Of a DNA stretch of 64,000 nt, positions 1 through 7,631 are shown piece by piece. Origin of the DNA: Flavobacterium psychrophilum. GTDB lineage: Bacteria > Bacteroidota > Bacteroidia > Flavobacteriales > Flavobacteriaceae. The notes beneath the pieces were generated by a model that had not been told where the DNA came from, did not search any database, and was given only the letters and a program-made list of their open reading frames with translations. Location of the stretch: contig CAMCVA010000003.1 in assembly GCA_945879625.1 (NCBI GenBank), positions 1 to 64,000 of the forward strand. Direction: 5' to 3'. The position numbers and the translations under genes were made by a program. How positions within the stretch are numbered: position 1 is the first letter of the stretch; the number at the start of each line of letters is the position of its first letter.

Positions 1-3000
1 GTGAAACTTGCTGATGCTGTTGCAATTGTACAGGTATTTCCTGTAGTAGAAATGTTAATGGTAAAAGGAGATCCAACTAAAGTGGTTGGACTACCCGAGA
101 TAGTCAAAGTTGTTCCAGTTACTGCCGCAGTGATTCCTGTTGGTAAACCAGTTACGGTAGCATTGGTTGCGCCTCCACCCAAGGTATAGGTGATTGGGGT
201 GATGGTCGTATTGATGCAAAGCGTTTGGTTTTCGTTTGCTGCTGAAGTCAAAGCGATCGTGTGAATCGGATTAACTGTAATACTTCCAGAATCAGTAGCC
301 ACTGTACAGGTATTTCCGGTGGTGGTGATAGCATAAGCAAACGGTGATCCAGTAGTAGTTGATGGTGTTCCTGAAATGGTCAAAGTAGTTCCAGCTACAA
401 CAGCTGAAACGCCTGCAGGCAAGCCCGTTACGTTGGCTCCCGTTGCGCCGCCTCCCAACGTGTAGGTAATGGCCGTAATTGGCGTATTCACACAAAGCGT
501 TTGTGTTTCGGTAGCTGTGGCAGAAGTCAATGCCATTGTATGAATTGGATTCACTATAATTGAATCACCTCCCAAGGCAACTGCACAACTATTTCCGGTA
601 GTCGTAATACTGTAAGCAAATGGAGATCCTGTAAGTATTGTAGGTGTTCCAGAAATAGTTAAAGTAGATCCTGTAACAGAAGCTGTAACACCAGCAGGTA
701 AACCAGTTACGGTTGCACCTGTTGCACCTCCACCTAGAGCATAGGTCACGTTAACAATAGGAGAATTAATACAAACCGCTTGACCAAATGTATTGGGTGC
801 AGAACTTGGAGTCAACGTATGGCCATTGCTTATGGTGATAGAACCACCTTCTGTAGCAACAGCGCAGGCATTACCAATTGTTGTTATGGCATACGGAAAA
901 GTACCTGTAACTGAAGGAGAACCTGAAATCGTTAAGGTAGTTCCAGTAACCGAAGCGTTCACTCCGTTAGGTAAACCTGTTACGTTTGCACCTGTGGCGC
1001 CTGATGCAAGTGAATAGGTAATGGCTGTGATAGCTGTATTGATACAAACTGACTGGGTTTCAGTTGAAACGGAAGAACTCAGCGTGATTGAATGATCTGT
1101 TGTTACTGTTATTGATCCGGCGTCAGTAGCTGTTAGACATGTATTTCCTGTCGTTGTGATGCTGTATCCAAATGGAGAACCAGTTGTAATTGAAGGTGTT
1201 CCCGAAATCGTTAGGAGAGTTCCTACAACTGTAGCACCTACTCCTGTTGGCAAGCCCGTAACGGTTGCTCCTGTTGCGCCTCCACTTAGGGTATACGTAA
1301 TGGGCGTAATGGCATTGTTCACACAAACCGATTGATTTTCGGTTGACGCTATAGAACTTAAGCTAATTGCATGTGTTGGATTTACAGTGATTGTTCCTCC
1401 TTCTGTTGCCACCGTACAGGCATTTCCAGTGGTTGAAATTGCATAAGTGAATGGTGAACCTACTGTTGTGTTGGGCGTTCCCGAAATGGTTAAGGTAGTT
1501 CCAGTTACTAAAGAAGTAACTCCTGAAGGCAATCCAGTTACTGTGGCACCCGTTGCACCTCCACTCAATATATAAATTATTGGTGTAATTGCCGTATTCA
1601 CACAAACCGATTGCGTTTCTGTTGCTGCTGCAGAATTTAAAGCAATTGCGTGATTATTTAAAATAGTGATGGTACCCGTATTGGTAATTGGCGCACAACC
1701 ACCCGTCGTGGTTACGGTATAATTGTAAGTACCTGGTGTAGCTCCTGATCCGGTAATTGTATACACACCCGCACTAAATGCACCCGTTATTCCTGTGGGT
1801 AAGTTAGCAGAAAAAGCACCGGTTCCACCACCAGTGATCGTATAGGAAATAGGCGTAATTGCTGTGGTTGGACATACGGATTGGTTGTCTGTACCCACAG
1901 CAGAAGACAAAACTTGAGATGGATTTCCGTTGATGATAATTTGCGCATTGATGGTACAAACATCTGTACCTGTTGTAATGGAAACCGTGAACGGATAGGT
2001 TCCGGGAATCAAGGAAGATCCAGAAATGGTGAGGATTCCTGTAGCAAACGAAGCACTAATTCCCGATGGTAATGTACCAACTGTAACTGCACCACTGTCT
2101 CCGCCACCACTCACGGTGAACGTCATGGAATTTATGGCAAATCCAATACACGCTGTTTCTGAGATGGAAGGAGCTGTTACGGTACAACTACAAGCAATAA
2201 TTTCAACTGTTGTAGATGCAGCATAAGCCGGACAAGAAGTTGAAGCCGCCAAGTTGTAATTGACGGTATAGGTTCCTATTCCACTTAAAGATGGCGTAAT
2301 GGCTCCCGTAGTTGGATCTATTGACAATACGTTAGTTGTTGGTGTAGTTCCGTTTGGCACAGCTGAAAATGTACCTCCTGGTGTTAGTCCAACCGGCGTA
2401 TTGGGTTGTGCCAGTGTTAATGAACTGCAATATGGACTTTGATCGTAGGTGAACGTTCCCGAAGGAGATGAAGAAACTGAAACCGTAAATGGTCGAATTT
2501 GAACACAGCCTGTAACAGCCAAATCTTCGATGCGCGCATAAAAAGTTTGCGGATTGGATGTTAAACAGTAATTGGTGAGGTTTGCTCCCAACAATAAATT
2601 TGGAGGTCCAGCGGCATTTTGAGCAGCGGTTAAATCATCATAAAATGTGATATCATACCAAGCTGGATTGGCAATTCCCGTTTGCATAAACAAGGTCTGA
2701 TCTAAATCAACACAAGGCAAAGGTGTAGAGCTACACACCACCAAATCTATCGGGTCATTTACAGGCAATTGAGTCACATCAATATTTACAGATTCCTCCA
2801 CTGTTGAAGGTTGTCCGTTACAAATCGTGTAGGTAACTTTGGCTATGTAGGTGTCTGGTCCTGTCGGACAAACGGTAATCGGATTAACATTTACTGCTGC
2901 TGCAGGAGTAATTCCATCAGCTTGAAACCATTGTACTGAAGTTGGTACATTAACCGCTCCATTTGGCGTAAATCGCCAGGCCTCATTGGTGGCACTCCAA

Positions 3001-3788
3001 GTTCCTGTATTTCTTCCCGGGGGAACACGGGTTAAGGTTCCGGCAGCATTTTGAATACCTACTAAACCACTTCCTGAATTCCAATTGAGACACGGAGTAC
3101 GTTTGCTGATGAGCACATCGATTATGTTGGTTGTTTCGTGTATAATAATTTGACTGGTCTGCAAGCCCGAAGCGGCGTGACAAAGGAATTGAGGCAATTC
3201 GTTAAAGTTGGCTACAAACACTCGATTTGGCGCTGCATTTGGGCCTGTGTCCAATACGTAATAGTTTACGTTTTGTATGTTGTTTGGGGTCGTGTCATCT
3301 GAGAGTGCGCCTATTGATATGTCCGTATCTTGGTAAACACCAAAGATCGCATTGCGAATAAAATTGGCATCTGCATTGGGAATAGTGGCAGTATATGCCC
3401 AACGACATCCGCCACCTGGCGTGTAACCAGGTCCAGAAGTGTTGAACGTAATTACCCCATTTGTCCCAACTAATAATTGATTGTAAGATTGGCCATAAAA
3501 ACAAAAAGTAAACGGCAAGTTTACAATTTGTGTCCAACTATCATCGGAAGTGTTTTGAATTACGGTTCCACCAGTAAAGGGGAAGTTTGGATTATACACC
3601 ACCTGGGTTACCGTATAATCATTGGTTTGCTTTATAGTGTTGAAGTTGGCTTGTAATTGCGTACAATCACCTGCATTACAGACAGGATTGGGCGTGGGAA
3701 TAGTTACTTGGACAAGTGGTGCAGCTTGGCTAAATGCCTCAAAAACAGCAAACAGAATCGATAAAACAACGAGGTATTTTTTAATCAT
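1..3788 (-). CDS. Giant secreted repeat protein (adhesin-like), C-terminus beyond the left edge
   Basis: A single open frame of 1262 codons runs from an ATG at 3786-3788 to the left edge without a stop. Residues 1-21 (MIKKYLVVLSILFAVFEAFSQ) form a signal peptide. Residues 22 to about 260 form an N-terminal domain found in secreted Bacteroidetes surface proteins, with motifs such as LPFTFCFYGQ and VGTNGVITFN. From about residue 530 onward come at least eight tandem Ig/PKD-like repeats of 87-93 residues. Each carries a core like GATVTGLPAGV, TLTISGTP and ITTTGN, and two cysteines, one in QSVCVN and one in TTGNxC. In this family the missing C-terminus usually carries a type IX secretion signal or a gliding-motility-associated C-terminal domain; that part cannot be seen here. 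Adhesion or surface function is inferred. The opposite strand of the repeats gives short open frames that are only shadows. Confidence 0.9.
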   Translation of the reverse strand, partial: MIKKYLVVLSILFAVFEAFSQAAPLVQVTIPTPNPVCNAGDCTQLQANFNTIKQTNDYTVTQVVYNPNFPFTGGTVIQNTSDDSWTQIVNLPFTFCFYGQSYNQLLVGTNGVITFNTSGPGYTPGGGCRWAYTATIPNADANFIRNAIFGVYQDTDISIGALSDDTTPNNIQNVNYYVLDTGPNAAPNRVFVANFNELPQFLCHAASGLQTSQIIIHETTNIIDVLISKRTPCLNWNSGSGLVGIQNAAGTLTRVPPGRNTGTWSATNEAWRFTPNGAVNVPTSVQWFQADGITPAAAVNVNPITVCPTGPDTYIAKVTYTICNGQPSTVEESVNIDVTQLPVNDPIDLVVCSSTPLPCVDLDQTLFMQTGIANPAWYDITFYDDLTAAQNAAGPPNLLLGANLTNYCLTSNPQTFYARIEDLAVTGCVQIRPFTVSVSSSPSGTFTYDQSPYCSSLTLAQPNTPVGLTPGGTFSAVPNGTTPTTNVLSIDPTTGAITPSLSGIGTYTVNYNLAASTSCPAYAASTTVEIIACSCTVTAPSISETACIGFAINSMTFTVSGGGDSGAVTVGTLPSGISASFATGILTISGSSLIPGTYPFTVSITTGTDVCTINAQIIINGNPSQVLSSAVGTDNQSVCPTTAITPISYTITGGGTGAFSANLPTGITGAFSAGVYTITGSGATPGTYNYTVTTTGGCAPITNTGTITILNNHAIALNSAAATETQSVCVNTAITPIIYILSGGATGATVTGLPSGVTSLVTGTTLTISGTPNTTVGSPFTYAISTTGNACTVATEGGTITVNPTHAISLSSIASTENQSVCVNNAITPITYTLSGGATGATVTGLPTGVGATVVGTLLTISGTPSITTGSPFGYSITTTGNTCLTATDAGSITVTTDHSITLSSSVSTETQSVCINTAITAITYSLASGATGANVTGLPNGVNASVTGTTLTISGSPSVTGTFPYAITTIGNACAVATEGGSITISNGHTLTPSSAPNTFGQAVCINSPIVNVTYALGGGATGATVTGLPAGVTASVTGSTLTISGTPTILTGSPFAYSITTTGNSCAVALGGDSIIVNPIHTMALTSATATETQTLCVNTPITAITYTLGGGATGANVTGLPAGVSAVVAGTTLTISGTPSTTTGSPFAYAITTTGNTCTVATDSGSITVNPIHTIALTSAANENQTLCINTTITPITYTLGGGATNATVTGLPTGITAAVTGTTLTISGSPTTLVGSPFTINISTTGNTCTIATASASF
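28..2190 (-). repeat. Tandem coding repeats, period 261-279 bp
   Basis: A landmark matching GTACAGGTATTTCC on the plus strand recurs in degenerate form at 28, 304, 583, 862, 1135, 1414, 1693 and 1954. The intervals are 276, 279, 279, 273, 279, 279 and 261 bases, all multiples of three, so the units are in frame and code 87-93-residue domains of the large minus-strand protein. Units differ at many third positions, so this is an old, diverged array and not a recent expansion. It continues past the left edge. Confidence 0.9.
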
Positions 3789-3793
3789 AAGAA

Positions 3794-3801
3794 CAAAATT
3801 A
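3794..3801 (-). promoter_or_regulatory. TAnnTTTG box 5 bases before the repeat-protein start
   Basis: The minus strand reads TAATTTTG, a full match to the Bacteroidetes -7 element, five bases before the ATG. A TTTTG lies upstream but at a spacing of about 14, shorter than usual. If the box is real, the transcript would start at or beside the ATG. Confidence 0.35.
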
Positions 3802-3894
3802 GGATGCGAAATTTACAAAATTCTTAAAAACTAAAGATCTATTTTTTTATTTATTTTAATCAATTCTCAATAAAAGAATTTGCTTATTATTATT

Positions 3895-3902
3895 TAACTT
3901 TG
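3895..3902 (+). promoter_or_regulatory. Putative -7 box for folE operon
   Basis: TAACTTTG matches TAnnTTTG 35 bases before the folE start. The only nearby TTG is 12 bases upstream, too close for a standard -33 element, so the call rests on the -7 element alone. Confidence 0.35.
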
Positions 3903-3937
3903 GCGCTCAGTTAAAAAAACGATAACTAAAATAATTC

Positions 3938-4609
3938 ATGAATAGTAACGAAGAATTAGAAGACCAAATTGGCAACGACCACATCGGAAATGTAGCCCAA
4001 AATCCCCTTCGCTCTGACGCATTTGTCTTGTCAGATCAAGAAAAAATTGATTCAATCAAAAAGAATATTGAGCAAATCCTCCAAACCATAGGCATGGACC
4101 TCACCGACGACAGCATCAAAGGCACTCCAAACCGTGTAGCCAAAATGTTTGTAAATGAAATGTTTGGTGGTTTACATCCATCAAAAAAACCAAAGGCATC
4201 TACCTTCGAAAATAATTACCACTATGGAGAGATGTTGGTTGAAAAAAACATTACCGTTTACTCAACCTGTGAGCACCACTTGTTGCCCATTATTGGGAGA
4301 GCCCATGTGGCTTATATTTCAAATGGTAGAGTAATTGGATTATCAAAAATGAACCGCATTGTAAATTATTACGCCAAACGTCCTCAGGTTCAAGAACGAT
4401 TGACCATGCAAATTGTACAAGAATTACAAGAAGCACTAGGGACAGAAGATGTGGCTTGTGTAATTGATGCCAAACACCTGTGTGTTAATTCCAGAGGCAT
4501 TCGGGACATCGAAAGCAGCACGGTAACCGCTGAATATGGTGGTCAATTTAAAAACGAGGCCAAAAGAAAAGAATTTTTAACTTTTCTTAATTTGAATACC
4601 AAGTTCTAA
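3938..4609 (+). CDS. folE: GTP cyclohydrolase I
   Basis: This 223-residue cytoplasmic enzyme converts GTP to 7,8-dihydroneopterin triphosphate, the first step towards tetrahydrofolate and other pterins. The type I signature is clear: zinc ligands C111 and H114 in CEHHLLP and C182 in KHLCVNSRG. GTPNRVAKM (62-70) and the central IGLSKMNRIVNYYAKRPQVQ stretch are typical of FolE. Residues 1-35 are a poorly conserved acidic N-terminal extension of ordinary size. cysS starts 14 bases after the stop on the same strand, so the two are probably cotranscribed. The ATG start is the only sensible one in the frame. Confidence 0.95.
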   Translation: MNSNEELEDQIGNDHIGNVAQNPLRSDAFVLSDQEKIDSIKKNIEQILQTIGMDLTDDSIKGTPNRVAKMFVNEMFGGLHPSKKPKASTFENNYHYGEMLVEKNITVYSTCEHHLLPIIGRAHVAYISNGRVIGLSKMNRIVNYYAKRPQVQERLTMQIVQELQEALGTEDVACVIDAKHLCVNSRGIRDIESSTVTAEYGGQFKNEAKRKEFLTFLNLNTKF

Positions 4610-4623
4610 CTAAGTAAAAAAAG

Positions 4624-6105
4624 ATGCCTTTACTCGAAAAAAATACCTTAAAAATATACAATTCATTATCGGCAGAGAAGGAGATTTTTTCACCCATACA
4701 TCCCGGATCGATTGGCATGTATGTTTGTGGACCAACGGTATACAGTCATGTACATCTTGGGAATGTGCGCACCTTTATGTCGTTTGACATGATTTACCGG
4801 TATTTGAATCACCTGGGTTATAAAGTGCGCTATGTGCGCAATATTACCGATGCCGGACACCTCACTGATGATGGCTCAGTGGAGAATGATCGCTTTGTGA
4901 AGCAATCGCGCTTAGAAAAATTGGAACCCATGGAAGTGGTTCAAAAATACACGGTTTACTTTCACACTATTTTAGAAAAATTCAATTTACTTCCTCCCAC
5001 TATAGAGCCCACGGCTACAGGGCACATACTTGAGCAAATAGAATTAGCCCAAAAACTAATCGAATTGGGCTTGGCCTACGAAAGTGAAGGTTCGGTCTAT
5101 TTTGACGTAGCGGCCTACAACCAAAAAGGACTCAATTATGGCGAACTCAATAACCGAAATGTAGACGAATTATTGGCCAATACCCGCGATTTAGACGGCC
5201 AAAACGAAAAGAAGAATCCACAAGATTTTGCCCTGTGGAAAAATGCATCTCCTGCCCACATTATGCGCTGGAACTCGCCTTGGGGTTCTGGATTTCCGGG
5301 TTGGCATTTGGAATGTACCGCGATGAGTACCAAATATTTAGGCACTCAATTTGACATACACGGCGGCGGAATGGATTTGAAATTTCCCCACCACGAATGC
5401 GAAATTGCACAAGGCAAAGGATGCAATGGTGTGGCTCCCGTAAAGTATTGGATGCACGCCAATATGCTCACCTTAAACGGCTTACGCATGAGTAAATCGA
5501 GTGGAAATTATGTGTTGCCCGATGAATTAATGAATGGCACATCTTCTCTTTTTGAAAAAGCCTTTCACCCGAGTATCATTCGTTTTTGCTTTATGCAAGC
5601 GCATTACCGTTCGGTACTTGATTTATCAAACGACGCACTTTTGGCGAGTGAAAAAGGCTTTACTCGTTTGATGGAAGCCGTAAAATTAGCTACGCAACTC
5701 ACAGCATCAGCAACAAGTTCATTAAACATTCAGGCTTGGGTAGCCCAATGCTACGAAGCCATGAACGATGATTTTAACACGCCTATACTAATAGCGCAAT
5801 TGTTTGAAGGTGCCAAATATGTAAACTTGGTCAACGATTGCAAAGCACAACTCACTGCTGAAGATGTCCAATTATTGCAAAACACCTTGAGAAGTTTTGT
5901 ATTTGAAGTATTGGGTATAGAAAAAGAAAATTCGTCTGCAACTGCCTCCGAAAAACTAGACGGAACCGTAGGGCTTCTCATTCAGATGCGCAACGATGCA
6001 AGAGCCTCCAAAAATTTTGCCCTGTCTGATCAAATTCGCGACCAATTATTGGCCTTGGGAATTCAGTTGAAAGACGGAAAAGACGGAACTGTATTTAGTT
6101 ATTAG
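4624..6105 (+). CDS. cysS: Cysteinyl-tRNA synthetase
   Basis: This class I aminoacyl-tRNA synthetase charges tRNA-Cys with cysteine. At 493 residues it has the usual length. The HIGH-like motif is HVHLGN (42-47), just after the zinc ligand C35 in VCGPTVYSH. Further zinc ligands are expected in WHLECTAMS and HHECEIAQ. The KMSKS loop appears as LRMSKSSGN. The C-terminal part from about residue 350 is the helical DALR-type anticodon-binding region, ending in [12 protein letters not shown]. It sits between folE and yidD with gaps of 14 and 16 bases, consistent with one transcript. Confidence 0.97.
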   Translation: MPLLEKNTLKIYNSLSAEKEIFSPIHPGSIGMYVCGPTVYSHVHLGNVRTFMSFDMIYRYLNHLGYKVRYVRNITDAGHLTDDGSVENDRFVKQSRLEKLEPMEVVQKYTVYFHTILEKFNLLPPTIEPTATGHILEQIELAQKLIELGLAYESEGSVYFDVAAYNQKGLNYGELNNRNVDELLANTRDLDGQNEKKNPQDFALWKNASPAHIMRWNSPWGSGFPGWHLECTAMSTKYLGTQFDIHGGGMDLKFPHHECEIAQGKGCNGVAPVKYWMHANMLTLNGLRMSKSSGNYVLPDELMNGTSSLFEKAFHPSIIRFCFMQAHYRSVLDLSNDALLASEKGFTRLMEAVKLATQLTASATSSLNIQAWVAQCYEAMNDDFNTPILIAQLFEGAKYVNLVNDCKAQLTAEDVQLLQNTLRSFVFEVLGIEKENSSATASEKLDGTVGLLIQMRNDARASKNFALSDQIRDQLLALGIQLKDGKDGTVFSY

Positions 6106-6121
6106 CCCATACAACTTTCTG

Positions 6122-6361
6122 ATGTTGCAACGCCTCGCCATCGCTCCTTTTATATTTCTCATTCGTTTTTACAAAAGCGCTATTTCGCCATTCACTCCAG
6201 CTAGTTGCCGATTTGAACCCAGTTGTTCTACCTATTCCTTACAAGCTCTTCAGATGCATGGGTTTTGGAAAGGAACCTATTTTTCTATTAGACGGATAGG
6301 CAGCTGCCATCCATGGGGCAAAAGCGGCTACGATCCTGTTCCGCCCAAAAAGGATGTGTAA
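6122..6361 (+). CDS. yidD: Membrane protein insertion efficiency factor YidD
   Basis: This small 79-residue protein matches YidD, a membrane-associated helper of YidC/Sec insertion. It begins with an amphipathic helix (residues 1-20) followed by the diagnostic [11 protein letters not shown] segment (C29, C35), then RRIGSCHPW and GYDPVP near the C-terminus. Length and motifs are normal for the family. It lies 16 bases after cysS and 57 bases before lgt, all on the same strand. Elsewhere yidD often sits beside rnpA and yidC; here it does not. Confidence 0.93.
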   Translation: MLQRLAIAPFIFLIRFYKSAISPFTPASCRFEPSCSTYSLQALQMHGFWKGTYFSIRRIGSCHPWGKSGYDPVPPKKDV

Positions 6362-6418
6362 AAAAGTAGCTTTTATCGGCTAATAAGTTTATTTTTACGA
6401 GCGTAAAATCAACCCTAT

Positions 6419-7348
6419 ATGAATACACTTGCAAATTTTGTTTGGAATCCTTCAGAAGGGATTGATCTTGGTTTTTTTGTCATTCGGTATTACAGCCTCA
6501 TGTTTGTTATTGCTTTTGGACTCGGTTGGTATTTGATGAAAAAAATATTTGAACGCGAAAATGAATCGTTAGAGAAATTAGATTCCTTATTCATTTGGAC
6601 GGTTTTAAGCACCTTGCTTGGCGCCCGATTAGGACATGTTTTCTTTTACGATTGGGAATATTACCGCAATCATTTGTCTGAAATCTTGCTGCCTTTCCGT
6701 TTTGATCCGGTTTTTGAATTTACCGGATTTCAGGGATTAGCAAGCCATGGAGCGGCTATAGCCATCATATTATCGATGTACTTTTTTAGCAAAAATATTA
6801 TGAAACGCCCCCTACTTTGGGTGCTTGACCGCGTGGTTATTCCCGTAGCTAGTGGAGCAGTATTTGTGCGTATAGGCAACTTCTTTAATTCAGAAATAGT
6901 AGGAAACACTACGACTAACCCATTGGGAATTCGTTTTGTGCGCGATCATTTTAGTGCAAGAGAAGCGGTGAGTATCACCCAAAAACCCTCGGTAAAAGAA
7001 GCGTATCATGCCATTTGCACCGATCCCAATTTCAGTTCGTTATTGGCCCAAGTTCCTGCCAAACACCCGGCACAATTGTACGAATCCATTTGTTATGTAG
7101 CTGTTTTTGTAATATTATATTTCTTGTATTGGAAAACAAACATTCGGGAACGTTTGGGCTTTTTGTTCGGACTATTCCTTATTTTATTGTGGTCTGTTCG
7201 CTTTATGGTAGAATACGTAAAAGAGAGCCAAGGCGGATTTGAAGCCTATTTGGGCCAATTCTCTACCGGTCAATGGTTGAGTATTCCTTTTATATTGGTG
7301 GGTATTTATTTTGTATTTACTGCCGAGAAACCTATTAAACAATACTAG
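6419..7348 (+). CDS. lgt: Prolipoprotein diacylglyceryl transferase
   Basis: This inner-membrane enzyme transfers diacylglycerol from phosphatidylglycerol to the lipobox cysteine of lipoproteins. At 309 residues it has about seven membrane helices. The Lgt signature is RIGNFFNSEIVG from R151, and the conserved histidine appears in GLASHGA (H110). HPAQLYES precedes the last helices. The periplasmic insert between about 170 and 215 is common in Bacteroidetes members. The window contains several lipoproteins that would be substrates (14037, 34414, 50612, 57800, 58231). A strong hairpin terminator follows the stop. Confidence 0.96.
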   Translation: MNTLANFVWNPSEGIDLGFFVIRYYSLMFVIAFGLGWYLMKKIFERENESLEKLDSLFIWTVLSTLLGARLGHVFFYDWEYYRNHLSEILLPFRFDPVFEFTGFQGLASHGAAIAIILSMYFFSKNIMKRPLLWVLDRVVIPVASGAVFVRIGNFFNSEIVGNTTTNPLGIRFVRDHFSAREAVSITQKPSVKEAYHAICTDPNFSSLLAQVPAKHPAQLYESICYVAVFVILYFLYWKTNIRERLGFLFGLFLILLWSVRFMVEYVKESQGGFEAYLGQFSTGQWLSIPFILVGIYFVFTAEKPIKQY

Positions 7349-7369
7349 TTAATCAAACTTGAGAGTAGA

Positions 7370-7397
7370 AACCATTTCAATTGAGATGGTTTTTTTA
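7370..7397 (+). terminator. Rho-independent terminator after lgt
   Basis: AACCATTTC, loop AATT, GAGATGGTT form a nine-pair stem with one G-U pair, followed by a run of seven T. It ends the folE-cysS-yidD-lgt unit. The stretch 7398-7576 after it holds no gene or repeat that I can see. Confidence 0.85.
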
Positions 7398-7576
7398 TGC
7401 CCTATCAGAATTGATTTAGACTACTATTATATCCTTCCTTTTGGCTAATGAATAGGTAGTTGACTATATAAGCGGTAACTTTTAGGATCTACCAACTTCT
7501 CCCGAACAACAGGACAAGGCTTCTAAGCACAACAGAATAAATTGTACAAAAGATATCGTGCTACAAAATTATAGCA

Positions 7577-7609
7577 CAAAAAAACCCGATAACTACTGCT
7601 ATCGGGTTT
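7577..7609 (-). terminator. Rho-independent terminator after secDF
   Basis: On the minus strand AAACCCGATA, an eight-base loop and TATCGGGTTT form a ten-pair stem followed by a T run. It lies 22 bases after the secDF stop. Confidence 0.9.
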
Positions 7610-7631
7610 CTCTATTATATAGGTAAAGAAA

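Noticed and set aside
1..2226. Plus-strand and alternative-frame open frames across the repeat region (for example 1-189, 793-1017, 2026-2226)
   Set aside because: They are mirror images of the Thr/Gly/Val-rich repeats; the continuous minus-strand frame with a signal peptide explains the region.
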